44,608 bases of DNA from Buttiauxella warmboldiae (GTDB lineage: Bacteria > Pseudomonadota > Gammaproteobacteria > Enterobacterales > Enterobacteriaceae). Made by a program: the position numbers and the translations under genes. Below the pieces are notes generated by a model. It was not told the origin of the DNA, ran no database searches, and saw only the letters and a list, made by a program, of their open reading frames with translations. Positions 9,117-18,087 of this stretch are shown here, in pieces; the first letter of the stretch is position 1; each line of letters begins with the position of its first letter. The stretch spans positions 1 to 44,608 of the forward strand of contig NZ_RPOH01000084.1 in the NCBI RefSeq assembly GCF_003818135.1, in the 5' to 3' direction.

Positions 9117-9341
9117 CTACTCTTTCGCCGTCTCTTCGGGTTGCGGACGACGGCGAATGATAAACCCCGCCAGCCAGAAACAGATCACCCAGGTCACCAG
9201 CCCCACGGCGTAATTCTGCCAGCCTTCAGTTTTAAACCCCAGCAGGCCAATCACACCATTGAGAATAAAGATCAGGCCAATCGCTACGGCGTAATAGTGC
9301 CAGTCACGGCGCATTTTTGCAGATAATGTTTTCGCAGACAT
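9117..9341 (-). CDS. yaiZ: Inner-membrane protein YaiZ (DUF2754)
   Basis: A 74-residue conserved membrane protein of unknown function. Two hydrophobic segments (about residues 17-35 and 44-62) are separated by a short loop, and the RRDWHYYA motif before the first is diagnostic. The C-terminus is charged and probably cytoplasmic. It faces ddlA, with only 2 bases between the stop codons and no terminator between them. Confidence 0.92.
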   Translation of the reverse strand: MSAKTLSAKMRRDWHYYAVAIGLIFILNGVIGLLGFKTEGWQNYAVGLVTWVICFWLAGFIIRRRPQPEETAKE

Positions 9342-9606
9342 GGTGCCATCCGTCAGGACAAAAAAGAGCGGTTATTGTCGCACAGGCCGCGGCGAGAAAC
9401 CGCACGTTACTGCGCAGCAGGCGCAAGATTGTTACCTAACTAGCCACTAAGTTACAGATATGTGATCTAAAACATAGATTGATAAACCAGGAATATTCTG
9501 CCCGCAAAATTACCAACAATCTGATATTGACAAAGCAGATGACCTGCCAGACTCATCGCAATCGCATCCGGATTCGAGTTGCTTTAGCTATGTGTGAGAG
9601 GTCGTG

Positions 9607-9930
9607 ATGGCTGAGATGAGTTTGTCGAAACAGGTGGTTCCTGTTGAGCCCGTTTCAATAACCAAAACAGAGGGATCTACCCGCAGTAATCTGGCTTACG
9701 CGGTCTTCATTTTATTCTGCTTTTGGGTGGGTATGCAGTTCCTGAGTTTAGTGGTTCACGCACCCGGCGTGCTTGAACACCTCGCCCAGAGCAACGATGC
9801 GACACGTCCACGTATTGAAATGGGGCTGGTAGTCAGCACCGTCTTTGGTCTGGTGCCGTTTCTCGCAGGCTGCGCGCTGCTAAGTTTGATGGGGCTGGCG
9901 GTAAAATTTCACCATCGCCATCATTTCTAA
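9607..9930 (+). CDS. yaiY: Inner-membrane protein YaiY (DUF2755)
   Basis: A 107-residue conserved membrane protein of unknown function with two hydrophobic segments (about residues 30-50 and 75-98) and the HAPGVLEHL motif between them. The start ATG 9607 has GAGAGG five bases upstream; the GTG one codon before is less well placed. The basic tail KFHHRHHF is typical of the family. It is divergent from yaiZ with a 265-base gap that I could not resolve into sure regulatory sites, and convergent with yaiW at a shared hairpin. Confidence 0.9.
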   Translation: MAEMSLSKQVVPVEPVSITKTEGSTRSNLAYAVFILFCFWVGMQFLSLVVHAPGVLEHLAQSNDATRPRIEMGLVVSTVFGLVPFLAGCALLSLMGLAVKFHHRHHF

Positions 9931-9944
9931 GTCAAAAATGAGTA

Positions 9945-9969
9945 AACGCAGAGCCGATAACTCTGCGTT
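9945..9969. terminator. Bidirectional hairpin between yaiY and yaiW
   Basis: A perfect 9-bp stem, AACGCAGAG (9945-9953) with CTCTGCGTT (9961-9969), loop CCGATAA, between convergent stop codons. Confidence 0.75.
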
Positions 9970-9981
9970 CCCGCTTAGCAC

Positions 9982-11091
9982 TTACCGTTTCATACAGGCC
10001 GCGCGCCGCTCATCAACTCGTTTAGCAAACCACGCCGTTGTCAGATTGCGGGTAATTTTTGGACTTTCAAGGGTAATCCCCGGCAGTATTGCACGCGGTA
10101 ACTTGTTACCCGCTTTTTTCTCCGCCAGAGCATAAACCTGCTGGTATAAATCCGTGCTCTCGAAGTCGATGCTGTCGCCTTTCTGCAGCGCCCGGTGGAT
10201 CTGGCTTTCGCTCATATCAAGTTGGCCTGCCAGTTTCCTGACCGCCAGCTCCGTGCTGCCCGCCTTATCGGTATTATACAAAATTAAGTCGCCATCCAGC
10301 GCCAGCTTCACCCCGCTCGCTTTGCTGAGCGCACTCTGGAATGCAGCATTGCGGCTGGCATACCACCCGGCGTTAAAATCTGCAAAACGGTATAGCGGCT
10401 GAGGGTAATTTGCCGGGTAATTCAGCAGGTGATAAGTACCGAACCATAGACCCCCACGCCGGGAGAAGACTTCCTGGCGGACGGTGCCTTCCATCTTCCA
10501 CGGATACCCCTCGGTATGAAGCTCCGCAAATGCGATACTGACCTGCATCGGGCCACCGGTATGTACCGGGTTCAGGTTGCCAAATAATTTTTGCCCCATC
10601 GGCACCATGCCGATGAAATCATCAAAAATCGCACTGAGCTGCCCTTCGGTTCTGACGCTATCCAGGCGTTCGCTATAGCTTTTTCCATTCGGCGATTTGA
10701 TAAGTAAAGCGGTGTGGACCAGAAATACCGGAATATGCATTTTCTCGGCCCGGCGGTCGATCTCTTGCCAGGCAATTTTGCTGAGATTGGGCACCGAGGG
10801 ATCGGGCACCAGATTAGACTCCTGTTGCGCCACCGCCAGTACCGAACAGATATTCTCTTCGGTTGGGGCGATGTTCTGGCTCTTAAACGTGGTAGCCAAC
10901 TCTTTCGCCCAGCCGCTGCGATTCTTTACGCTGGCAGGAATTTTCTGCTTTACCACGGTTTCGACATCAACCGTTTTTGTGGTTTCCGAAACCGAGGGGG
11001 CAGTTTTAGTCGTACACCCCGCCAGCACAAATAACGCTGCCATGCCGAGGGTGAAAAGCCCATGCTGCCTGCTAAAGGTCAAAGTTGTCAT
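9982..11091 (-). CDS. yaiW: Surface lipoprotein YaiW (DUF1615)
   Basis: YaiW is an outer-membrane lipoprotein exposed at the surface in E. coli, where it is co-expressed with sbmA and contributes to sensitivity to proline-rich peptides. The 369-residue precursor has a lipobox LAGC with the acylated cysteine at residue 26, then a DUF1615 domain over the rest. A stretch around QQESNLVPDPSVPNLSK recalls lysozyme-like folds, but I see no verified catalytic residue. It follows sbmA with 128 bases between, including a hairpin, so the two may be less tightly coupled here than in K-12. Confidence 0.93.
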   Translation of the reverse strand: MTTLTFSRQHGLFTLGMAALFVLAGCTTKTAPSVSETTKTVDVETVVKQKIPASVKNRSGWAKELATTFKSQNIAPTEENICSVLAVAQQESNLVPDPSVPNLSKIAWQEIDRRAEKMHIPVFLVHTALLIKSPNGKSYSERLDSVRTEGQLSAIFDDFIGMVPMGQKLFGNLNPVHTGGPMQVSIAFAELHTEGYPWKMEGTVRQEVFSRRGGLWFGTYHLLNYPANYPQPLYRFADFNAGWYASRNAAFQSALSKASGVKLALDGDLILYNTDKAGSTELAVRKLAGQLDMSESQIHRALQKGDSIDFESTDLYQQVYALAEKKAGNKLPRAILPGITLESPKITRNLTTAWFAKRVDERRAACMKR

Positions 11092-11190
11092 CGCGTTCCG
11101 TAGGGATTATTTTTGCTGGTTCGACGAAATAATAGCCGTTCTGTGACCAGACGTTTATCAATAAACTTCAGCTGCGGGGAATGAATTAAT

Positions 11191-11211
11191 CGGGCAGAAG
11201 TGACCTGCCCG
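11191..11211 (-). terminator. Hairpin between sbmA and yaiW
   Basis: A 7-bp stem CGGGCAG (11191-11197) with CTGCCCG (11205-11211), followed on the minus strand by ATTAATTCATT. It may partly terminate or process the sbmA-yaiW transcript. Confidence 0.5.
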
Positions 11212-11219
11212 ACTCAGTG

Positions 11220-12434
11220 TTACACCGGCTCACCTGCTTTGAGCGGAATATCCTGCAACGTCAGCTCAAAGCTGCGCAGACGTTTGTAGATAGACATCAG
11301 TTCCACAAGCGTGGTCCACGAATTTATCAGATACTGGAATGAACCCCGAACCTGGCCAAATACGTTGGTAATTTGCGTCATCAGACCGAGCGTGATAGTC
11401 CCCGCCACAATCGACGGGAACAGCAAGATCAGGCCAAATACGTTATCAACCTGCAAGTAGAGAATGCGGGCAATGTTGAAGTACATATAGTGGAAGTACA
11501 GGCGGAAATAGTTCCTGCGAACCCCGTCGAACAGCTCTTTAACGGTTGGCGGAGAGGCACGAGAAGGGTCGTCTTCGCCATAAACCAGCTCTTTACGATA
11601 AGCCGCTTCCACACGTTGATTCTTGAACTCAAGCCCTGGCAGCTTGATCCCCACCGCCGCCAGCAAACCGGTCCCCAACAGCGACCAGATAATAGCAGCG
11701 ATCACCAGACCGTAAGGGACATGCCCAACAACAGGCAGCTCAGGAACGTGGTCGGAAAGAGTCACCAGCACCGGTAAGAAGGCGATAAGCGTCATAATGG
11801 CGTTAATAAAGCTGACGCCCATATTTTCCAGCGTCGAGGCAAAGCGCATGGTATCTTCCTGCACACGCTGCGCGGCACCTTCGATATGGCGCAGCAGCTG
11901 CCAGTTCTCCATATAGTATTCGTTCATCGCGGTGCGCCAGCGGAAGACATAGTGGCTGACGAAAAAATTGTTCATCACGCCAACAATCACGGCAATCAAC
12001 GCAATCCCCAGAAACACACCAATTTCATGATAGAACTGTTCGATGGTCACTTTATGCGGCGTACTAAGGGCCGTCTGGATGAGATCGTAAAACGGGGCAT
12101 ACCATGCATTTATCGCGACCCCCACTTCCACCAGAAACCAGGTGACGAAAACGATCAGCGAGGAGCCGAGAATGGACCAATACTGCCAACGGTGCGGGCT
12201 GTAGATAAACCAGAACAGAGCAAACACGCCTACACAGAGTGCGTAATAAGCATAAAACACCAGATAGCCCATCGACCAGAATCGGGCGGCGCTGATTGGC
12301 GCTTCGCCACCCGCGCCGGTGATATGCTCAAGCCACTGCCCTCCGCCAAACTGCCAGAAGATTATGGCGATCAGCGCCCAAATAAAAACCGACAGGAAAA
12401 ACGCTGTCGGGCGTGGGAAAAACGATTTAAACAT
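11220..12434 (-). CDS. sbmA: Peptide antibiotic transporter SbmA
   Basis: SbmA is a homodimeric, proton-driven inner-membrane importer that takes up microcins B17 and J25, bleomycin and proline-rich antimicrobial peptides. The 404-residue protein (406 in E. coli) has about seven or eight hydrophobic segments, shares the SbmA/BacA fold that resembles an ABC exporter membrane domain, and has no nucleotide-binding domain. The family stretches [14 protein letters not shown] and [14 protein letters not shown] near the middle are clear. It lies upstream of yaiW. Its upstream neighbour differs from K-12: the 403 bases before it hold a gene remnant, then the LpxP-like gene, with ampH beyond. Confidence 0.97.
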   Translation of the reverse strand: MFKSFFPRPTAFFLSVFIWALIAIIFWQFGGGQWLEHITGAGGEAPISAARFWSMGYLVFYAYYALCVGVFALFWFIYSPHRWQYWSILGSSLIVFVTWFLVEVGVAINAWYAPFYDLIQTALSTPHKVTIEQFYHEIGVFLGIALIAVIVGVMNNFFVSHYVFRWRTAMNEYYMENWQLLRHIEGAAQRVQEDTMRFASTLENMGVSFINAIMTLIAFLPVLVTLSDHVPELPVVGHVPYGLVIAAIIWSLLGTGLLAAVGIKLPGLEFKNQRVEAAYRKELVYGEDDPSRASPPTVKELFDGVRRNYFRLYFHYMYFNIARILYLQVDNVFGLILLFPSIVAGTITLGLMTQITNVFGQVRGSFQYLINSWTTLVELMSIYKRLRSFELTLQDIPLKAGEPV

Positions 12435-12533
12435 CTACAACACTCCTGAAAACAAACTCTTATTGTTATGAACCGTCGGGCACAATAAGGCTCGCGAAAT
12501 GTTGTATCAAGAGATATCAGGCTACATGTTGTT

Positions 12534-12837
12534 TTACCACTCGCTGAGAATCTCTGCGGTCGTTTTTACCCGCAGGGGATTGCCAGGAATGATAAAGTCA
12601 CGCCAGACATCGTTGTCATGCTCGATCAACACTTCAGCAAACGCTGCCTGACGATTTGCTGTGGTATGGGCATCAAGAGCGACAGCTATCGCATAGCCGC
12701 GACTGGCGCCGTTTTTAATAGTAGCGCCCACGCAATAAACCGTTGTACAACCGCAAACGACAAATTCGTTTATCTGGTGGCCACGGAGTATTTCTCCAGG
12801 CTTTGTGCGATAACACAAATCACCGGCTGATTGGGCC
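12534..12837 (-). pseudogene. Isochorismatase-family hydrolase, C-terminal remnant
   Basis: About 100 codons read cleanly on the minus strand and match the second half of a cysteine hydrolase of the isochorismatase superfamily: KPGEILRGHQINEFVVCGC, then TTVYCVGATIKNGASRGY with the catalytic-type cysteine, DAHTT, and the C-terminal RVKTTAEIL. The first half, with the catalytic aspartate and start codon, is missing. The match begins within a few bases of the lpxP-like stop codon, so the breakpoint is at that junction. The frame stays open upstream only because it runs into lpxP-like DNA. Substrate unknown. It is most likely a dead fragment left by an insertion or deletion. Confidence 0.75.
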
Positions 12838-13764
12838 TTAAACGGTATAAAGCTTAGGTTCGCCCTGCGGCCGGGTTTTAAAGCGCCGATGCAGCCACAG
12901 ATACTGCTCCGGGGCGCGCATGATTTCATGTTCAATTTTACGGTTCATGTATTCGGCGGCGGCCTGTTCATCATCGAGCGGGTAGTCACAAAACTCCGGT
13001 TCGATAACCAGCTGATAGCCTGACCCATCGGCCTTGCGGATCAGAACGATAGTCAGAATGGCGGGTTTTGCCAGGCGAGCTATGGTGTGGGTTCCATTAG
13101 TGGTTGCAGCCTGTTGTACCGCAAAGAAAGAGGCAAAAGAACTGCCTTTGGGGCCGTAATCTTGATCCGGGGCAAACCAGACGGCCTCGCCCGATTTAAG
13201 CGCTTTTACCATCCCTTTCAGATTACGGCGATCCAACATCGCTTTATTGGAGCGCGAACGGCCACGCGTCTGCACAAACTCCATCGCTTTGTTATTGTGC
13301 GGACGGTACATTGCCATCATCGGACGGCAAAGACCCATCACGCGGCCCCCCAGTTCCAGCGACATAAAATGCACGCCGATAGCCATCACGCCCTGCCCTT
13401 TTTCACAGGCCGCGGTAATATGTTGAAGCCCGCTGACTTCGAACCACTTACGCACGCGCGCATCTGACCAGAACCAGGCCATGCCGGTTTCAATCAGGCC
13501 CATACCAAGCGACGAGAAATTCTGCTCAACGATGGCATCAATCTGCGCATCGGTATACTGCGGGAAACAAAGTTTAAGGTTCTGGCGGGCAATAGAAACC
13601 CGGCGTTTGAGAAAACGCATCGAGGTTCGGCCAATCAGATCGCCCATTTTCAGCAGGACGGGGTAAGGCAGTTGCACCCACAGCCATAAAATAGCCAGAC
13701 CAAACCAGGTCAGCCAGTAGCGGGGGTGCAGGAGTTCTGTTCGGAAGTGTGGTTTACGGGACAT
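12838..13764 (-). CDS. lpxP: Lipid A acyltransferase, LpxP/LpxL type
   Basis: A late acyltransferase that adds an acyl chain, from acyl carrier protein, to Kdo2-lipid IVA on the inner membrane. The 308-residue protein has an N-terminal membrane anchor (about 15-38), the HX4E catalytic motif (H132 and E137 in VHFMSLE), and the C-terminal APEQYLWLHRRFKTRP typical of LpxL/LpxP. RYWLTWFGL and the overall match favour LpxP, the cold-induced palmitoleoyl enzyme, but LpxL cannot be excluded. ATG 13764 aligns with E. coli LpxP. In K-12 lpxP is elsewhere; here it lies between sbmA and ampH and abuts a truncated hydrolase. Confidence 0.85.
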   Translation of the reverse strand: MSRKPHFRTELLHPRYWLTWFGLAILWLWVQLPYPVLLKMGDLIGRTSMRFLKRRVSIARQNLKLCFPQYTDAQIDAIVEQNFSSLGMGLIETGMAWFWSDARVRKWFEVSGLQHITAACEKGQGVMAIGVHFMSLELGGRVMGLCRPMMAMYRPHNNKAMEFVQTRGRSRSNKAMLDRRNLKGMVKALKSGEAVWFAPDQDYGPKGSSFASFFAVQQAATTNGTHTIARLAKPAILTIVLIRKADGSGYQLVIEPEFCDYPLDDEQAAAEYMNRKIEHEIMRAPEQYLWLHRRFKTRPQGEPKLYTV

Positions 13765-14184
13765 TATCAGCTTCTGTATGCGTAATAAGTGTGTATCGCA
13801 TAAGGAAGTCATTCATTAGCGGTACAGCATGGTGCTATGACTAAGACGCCGCCTGGCGGTAATAGTTGCAGCAGTGTAATCAAAGATCTTCCGATCATAC
13901 GCACTTTTTGATCAAGCCATGTATAGATGTTGTCAGTTTTTTTTAGATATTTCGCTTTCTGGTGTCAGCATCAGCAGTTATGAGCATGTGGCTACTCAAA
14001 AAACAGGCTGTTTAAATAAACTTGCTGGCTGCTGCCTGGCGGGTGCGGCAGGCAACATAGCCTCGCTGAAATGGCGCGTTACGTTTTTTCTTATTCCATA
14101 CCTCTTTTTCCACGTTTGCGCAGCACCATAGCGTAGTATAAATACGATTAATCTCGCTTCACTTCGTTTAATGGGTTATCCGCG
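13765..14184. other. Divergent intergenic region, lpxP-like to ampH
   Basis: These 420 bases hold no gene I can support. They must carry both promoters. A T-rich run lies near 13939. A hairpin with 5-bp core CTGCC/GGCAG (14032-14036 with 14047-14051), extended by TTGC/GCAA, sits upstream of ampH. A TATAAA near 14136 is a plausible ampH -10 with a weak -35. Confidence 0.5.
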
Positions 14185-15342
14185 TTGAAAATTCGTCTCC
14201 CGCGCCTTGCCGCGCTCGTTATTGCTGCGCTGCCAATGTTGAGCTTTGCACAAACCTCTCCCGATCCTGTTTTTGCCGCAGAGATTGTGGACCGCTATGC
14301 CAACCATATCTATTACGGCAGCGGCGCAACCGGCATGGCTATCGTCGTTATCGATGGCAATCAGCGTGTGTTCAGCAGCTTTGGTGAAACCCGTCCCGGT
14401 AATAACGTGCGCCCACAGCTTGACTCGGTTATTCGCATCGCTTCGCTGACCAAGCTGATGACCAGTGAGATGCTGGTAAAAATGTTGGATCAGGGAAAAG
14501 TGCGGCTTAACGATCCGTTGAGCAAGTATGCTCCGGCTGGAGCCAGGGTCCCGACCTACCAGGGTAAACCTATCACCCTTGTCAATCTGGCAACCCATAC
14601 CAGCGCTTTGCCTCGCGAACAGCCAGGCGGGGCGGCGCATCGAACCGTGTTTACCTGGCCGACTCGTGAACAGCGCTGGAACTGGCTTGCCACCGCCAGT
14701 TTAAAAAGCGTGCCGGGCACCATCGCCTCCTATTCAAATCTGGCTTTTGATTTGCTCGCCGATGCGCTCAGCCGCGCGGCAGGTAAACCTTATCCCGCCC
14801 TGTTCGAAGAGCAAATCACTCGTCCGCTGGGTATGAAAGATACTACCTTTACCCCCTCACCCGATCAGTGTAAGCGCCTGATGGTAGCCGAAAAAGGGGC
14901 CAGCCCGTGCGATAACGCTCTGGCGGCAATAGGTAGCGGTGGCGTTTATTCCACCCCAGACGACATGATGCGCTGGATGCAGCAGTTCCTCAGCTCTGAT
15001 TTCCATCGCCGCAATACCCAGGCCGACAGAATGCAGTCGTTGATCTATCAGCGTGCTCAGCTCAGCAAAATTATCGGTATGGATGTACCAGGAAAAGCGG
15101 ATGCGTTGGGGCTTGGCTGGGTCTATATGGCACCGAAAAACGGCCGCCCTGGCATTGTGCAGAAAACAGGCGGCGGCGGTGGTTTTATCACTTATATGGC
15201 GATGGTACCGGAAAGCAACGTCGGCGTATTTGTGGTTGTCACCCGCTCACCGTTAACCCGCTTTGTGAATATGAGCAACGGCGTGAATGATTTGGTGGCG
15301 GAATTAAGCGGCTTTACGCCGAAAATCAGCCCGGCTTCCTGA
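14185..15342 (+). CDS. ampH: D-alanyl-D-alanine carboxypeptidase/endopeptidase AmpH
   Basis: AmpH is a periplasmic class C-type penicillin-binding protein that trims pentapeptides and cuts crosslinks, helping peptidoglycan recycling. The 385-residue precursor has a signal peptide (MKIRLPRLAALVIAALPMLSFA, cleavage after residue 22) and the three active-site motifs: SLTK (S87-K90), YSN (183-185) and KTGGGG near residue 330. The start is TTG at 14185; it is required because the signal peptide begins there and no ATG is available before residue 18. It is close to E. coli AmpH through the whole length. It converges with proA, a junction that does not exist in K-12. Confidence 0.96.
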   Translation: MKIRLPRLAALVIAALPMLSFAQTSPDPVFAAEIVDRYANHIYYGSGATGMAIVVIDGNQRVFSSFGETRPGNNVRPQLDSVIRIASLTKLMTSEMLVKMLDQGKVRLNDPLSKYAPAGARVPTYQGKPITLVNLATHTSALPREQPGGAAHRTVFTWPTREQRWNWLATASLKSVPGTIASYSNLAFDLLADALSRAAGKPYPALFEEQITRPLGMKDTTFTPSPDQCKRLMVAEKGASPCDNALAAIGSGGVYSTPDDMMRWMQQFLSSDFHRRNTQADRMQSLIYQRAQLSKIIGMDVPGKADALGLGWVYMAPKNGRPGIVQKTGGGGGFITYMAMVPESNVGVFVVVTRSPLTRFVNMSNGVNDLVAELSGFTPKISPAS

Positions 15343-15370
15343 TAAGAGAGCAGATTGGCCCTGGATGGAT

Positions 15371-15401
15371 CAGGAAGGAAAACGTGCGGTTTTCCTTCCT
15401 G
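15371..15401. terminator. Bidirectional terminator between ampH and proA
   Basis: A perfect 13-bp stem, 15371-15383 with 15389-15401, loop GTGCG, with an A run on one arm and a T run on the other, between convergent stop codons. Confidence 0.85.
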
Positions 15402-15420
15402 GTGACGATCGGCCGACTGG

Positions 15421-16674
15421 CTATGCACGAATCGTATCGTTACCGAAACCAATCCATTTATAGGTTGTCAGTGCTTCAAGCCCCATAGGACCGCGGGCAT
15501 GCAGCTTTTGCGTACTGACGGCAACTTCGGCCCCCAGGCCGAACTGCGCACCATCGGTAAAACGCGTAGAGGCATTGACGTAAACCGCTGAGGAATCGAC
15601 TTCATTCACAAAGCGGTTCGCATGGCTTAGCGTGCGCGTCAGGATGGCATCGGAGTGCTGGGTGCCATGCTGCCGAATGTGATCGATGGCATCATCCATA
15701 TCGGCGACAACTTTCACATTCAGATGCAGCGACAGCCATTCATCATCGTACTCTTCCGCTTTTACCGGCAACACTTCTGCCGGGCCGTTTTGCAACAGTG
15801 GCAAAGATTTTTCATCAGCATGGAGCGTGACACCGGACTCTGCCATTTGCTGGCTTAATACGGGTAAGAAAGTTGTGGCAATTCCCTGATGCACCAGCAG
15901 AGTTTCAACAGTATTACAGGTGCTCGGGCGCTGTGTTTTCGCATTTACGATGATATTCAGTGCTGGTGTAAACTCAGCACTTTCATCAACAAAAATATGG
16001 CACACGCCAATGCCACCAGTGATTACCGGAATAGTGGATTGTTCACGACAGAGCTTATGCAGCCCGGCACCGCCACGCGGGATCAGCATGTCGATATACT
16101 TGTCCATACGCAGCATTTCATTGACCAGCGCCCGCTCCGGGCTTTCAATTGCCTGTACCGCCGCTGCGGGCAACCCACATTCAGCCAGCGCTTGCTGAAT
16201 AACTTTTACCGTGGCGGCGTTGGTGCGCCAGGTCTCTTTCCCACCGCGTAAAATTGCCGCATTGCCTGTTTTCAGGCACAGCGAGGCGACATCAACGGTG
16301 ACGTTCGGTCGTGCTTCATAAATCACGCCCACCACGCCCAAAGGCACGCGACGGCGCTCAAGACGCAGGCCGCTATCCAGCATGCCGCCATCCATTACCT
16401 GGCCGACGGGATCGGCCAGATGACACACCTGGCGGACATCATCGGCGATGCTTTTTAAACGCGCCGGTGTCAACAGCAGGCGATCGAGCATCGCTTCGCT
16501 CAGGCCGTTAGCTTTTGCCTGCGCTAAATCCTGCTCGTTAGCCGTCAGGATATTTTCAGCCTGTCGTTCCAGATAATCTGCGATACGTTCCAGCGCGCGA
16601 TTTTTTTCGCGGCTCGAGAGCAGCGCCATCTGATAAGAGGCTGCTTTGGCAGCTTTACCCATTTGTTCCAGCAT
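15421..16674 (-). CDS. proA: Gamma-glutamyl phosphate reductase
   Basis: ProA reduces gamma-glutamyl phosphate with NADPH to glutamate semialdehyde, the second step of proline synthesis. The 417-residue protein, the E. coli length, is of the aldehyde dehydrogenase superfamily; the catalytic cysteine is C253 in [13 protein letters not shown] and the N-terminal domain has the typical [13 protein letters not shown] stretch. It starts 10 bases after the proB stop, so the two form an operon whose products act as a complex that channels the unstable phosphate intermediate. K-12 has tRNA thrW after proA; here ampH follows and no tRNA is present. Confidence 0.97.
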   Translation of the reverse strand: MLEQMGKAAKAASYQMALLSSREKNRALERIADYLERQAENILTANEQDLAQAKANGLSEAMLDRLLLTPARLKSIADDVRQVCHLADPVGQVMDGGMLDSGLRLERRRVPLGVVGVIYEARPNVTVDVASLCLKTGNAAILRGGKETWRTNAATVKVIQQALAECGLPAAAVQAIESPERALVNEMLRMDKYIDMLIPRGGAGLHKLCREQSTIPVITGGIGVCHIFVDESAEFTPALNIIVNAKTQRPSTCNTVETLLVHQGIATTFLPVLSQQMAESGVTLHADEKSLPLLQNGPAEVLPVKAEEYDDEWLSLHLNVKVVADMDDAIDHIRQHGTQHSDAILTRTLSHANRFVNEVDSSAVYVNASTRFTDGAQFGLGAEVAVSTQKLHARGPMGLEALTTYKWIGFGNDTIRA

Positions 16675-16684
16675 TGCCTGCTCC

Positions 16685-17788
16685 TTAGTTAACTATCATG
16701 TCGTCACGATGAACCGCCACCGGGCCGTATTCATAGCCAAGGATCTCATCGATTTGTTGGGAGTGATGGCCCGCAATGCGGCGTAAAGCATCGCTGTTAT
16801 AACGGCAAACACCGTGGGCGACATCACGGCCTTCAAGGCTACGGATACGGATAACTTCCCCACGAGAGAAGTTTCCTTTCACGCTTTTAATCCCCTTAGG
16901 CAATAAAGAGCTGCCGCGTTCAAGCATCGCCGCCAGCGCGCCATCATCAACCGTGATTTCACCGGCAGGGGGGGCACCAAAGATCCAGCGCTTACGATTT
17001 TCTAACGGAGATTGCTGTGCATGGAAACGCGTACCGACAGCGGTCCCTGCCATCACATCACCGATTACGCCAGGTTTACTCCCTGCGGCAATGACTACCT
17101 CAATGCCGGCACGGCAGGCAACATCGGCAGCCTGCAGCTTGGTACCCATGCCGCCCGTTCCCAGGCCGGAAATGCTGTCGCCCGCGATGGCACGCAGCGC
17201 ATCATCAATGCCATGCACTTCTTTGATTAACTCTGCGGCTGGGTTATTACGCGGGTCGGCGGTGAAGAGCCCCTGCTGGTCCGTTAACAGCAGCAGCTTA
17301 TCGGCACCAGCCAGAATGGCGGCCAGCGCGGAAAGGTTATCATTGTCGCCAACTTTGATTTCAGCCGTCGCCACAGCATCGTTTTCATTGATGACGGGGA
17401 CGATGTTGTTATCCAGCAGGGCGCGCAGGGTATCGCGCGCGTTCAGGAAACGTTCGCGATCTTCCATATCGGCACGCGTCAGCAGCATCTGCCCGACGTG
17501 AATACCATAGATAGAAAAGAGCTGTTCCCACAGTTGGATCAGCCTGCTCTGCCCTACCGCCGCCAGCAATTGTTTTGAAGCAATCGTGGCGGGAAGGTCG
17601 GGGTAGCCTAAATGCTCACGTCCCGCGGCAATCGCCCCGGAAGTCACAATAACGATACGATGCCCGCAGGCATGAAGTTGCGCGCACTGGCGCACCAGCT
17701 CAACAATATGAGCCCGATTCAGGCGGCGTGAGCCACCGGTTAATACGCTGGTGCCTAGTTTAACCACCAGCGTCTGGCTATCACTCAT
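16685..17788 (-). CDS. proB: Glutamate 5-kinase
   Basis: ProB phosphorylates glutamate with ATP, the committed and proline-inhibited step of proline synthesis. The 367-residue product equals the E. coli length: an amino-acid kinase domain (residues about 5-255, with [12 protein letters not shown] near the start and [22 protein letters not shown] in the nucleotide and glutamate region) followed by a C-terminal PUA domain (about 275-360). I took ATG 17786-17788 ([12 protein letters not shown]); the open frame runs 35 codons further upstream without family similarity. First gene of proBA, divergent from phoE as in K-12. Confidence 0.97.
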   Translation of the reverse strand: MSDSQTLVVKLGTSVLTGGSRRLNRAHIVELVRQCAQLHACGHRIVIVTSGAIAAGREHLGYPDLPATIASKQLLAAVGQSRLIQLWEQLFSIYGIHVGQMLLTRADMEDRERFLNARDTLRALLDNNIVPVINENDAVATAEIKVGDNDNLSALAAILAGADKLLLLTDQQGLFTADPRNNPAAELIKEVHGIDDALRAIAGDSISGLGTGGMGTKLQAADVACRAGIEVVIAAGSKPGVIGDVMAGTAVGTRFHAQQSPLENRKRWIFGAPPAGEITVDDGALAAMLERGSSLLPKGIKSVKGNFSRGEVIRIRSLEGRDVAHGVCRYNSDALRRIAGHHSQQIDEILGYEYGPVAVHRDDMIVN

Positions 17789-17981
17789 GATTCTCTGCCG
17801 TTTCAACAAAATGGGAAAATTAAAATGCCAGATGACGTTGTAACAGGACTGGTGCGGCTTGCCAACTCTCCTGAAAAGGAAAGCGCCAGCCACAGGCTAA
17901 AGGATCAGCTAACGTAGCGGCAAAGTTTTACACATTTATGACGTTGCAAATTAATTAATTTTATTTAGTCTTTATCTTATT

Positions 17982-17999
17982 CTGTCATAAATCCTTCAT
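17982..17999 (+). promoter_or_regulatory. PhoB box upstream of phoE
   Basis: CTGTCAT at 17982-17988 is followed 11 bases later by CCTTCAT (17993-17999), the two direct heptamers of a Pho box; the first half is perfect and the second has two deviations. A -10-like GATAAA lies near 18008. The site is 88 bases before the phoE start. Confidence 0.8.
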
Positions 18000-18087
18000 C
18001 TCCAGACGATAAAACTCTCTGCGTTTTTAACGGGATATTTCCCGATTAATTTAGCGCGTACCACACTTATACTTATTGGGATGAAAA

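Noticed and set aside
9456-9480. TGTGATCTAAAACATAGAT as a CRP or FNR site in the yaiZ-yaiY gap
   Set aside because: Only one half-site is convincing.
11886-12449. 187-codon plus-strand open frame
   Set aside because: It is antisense to sbmA, with low-complexity His/Arg/Gln-rich composition and no family features.
16953-17501. 182-codon plus-strand open frame
   Set aside because: It is antisense to proB and only reflects codon structure of the real gene.
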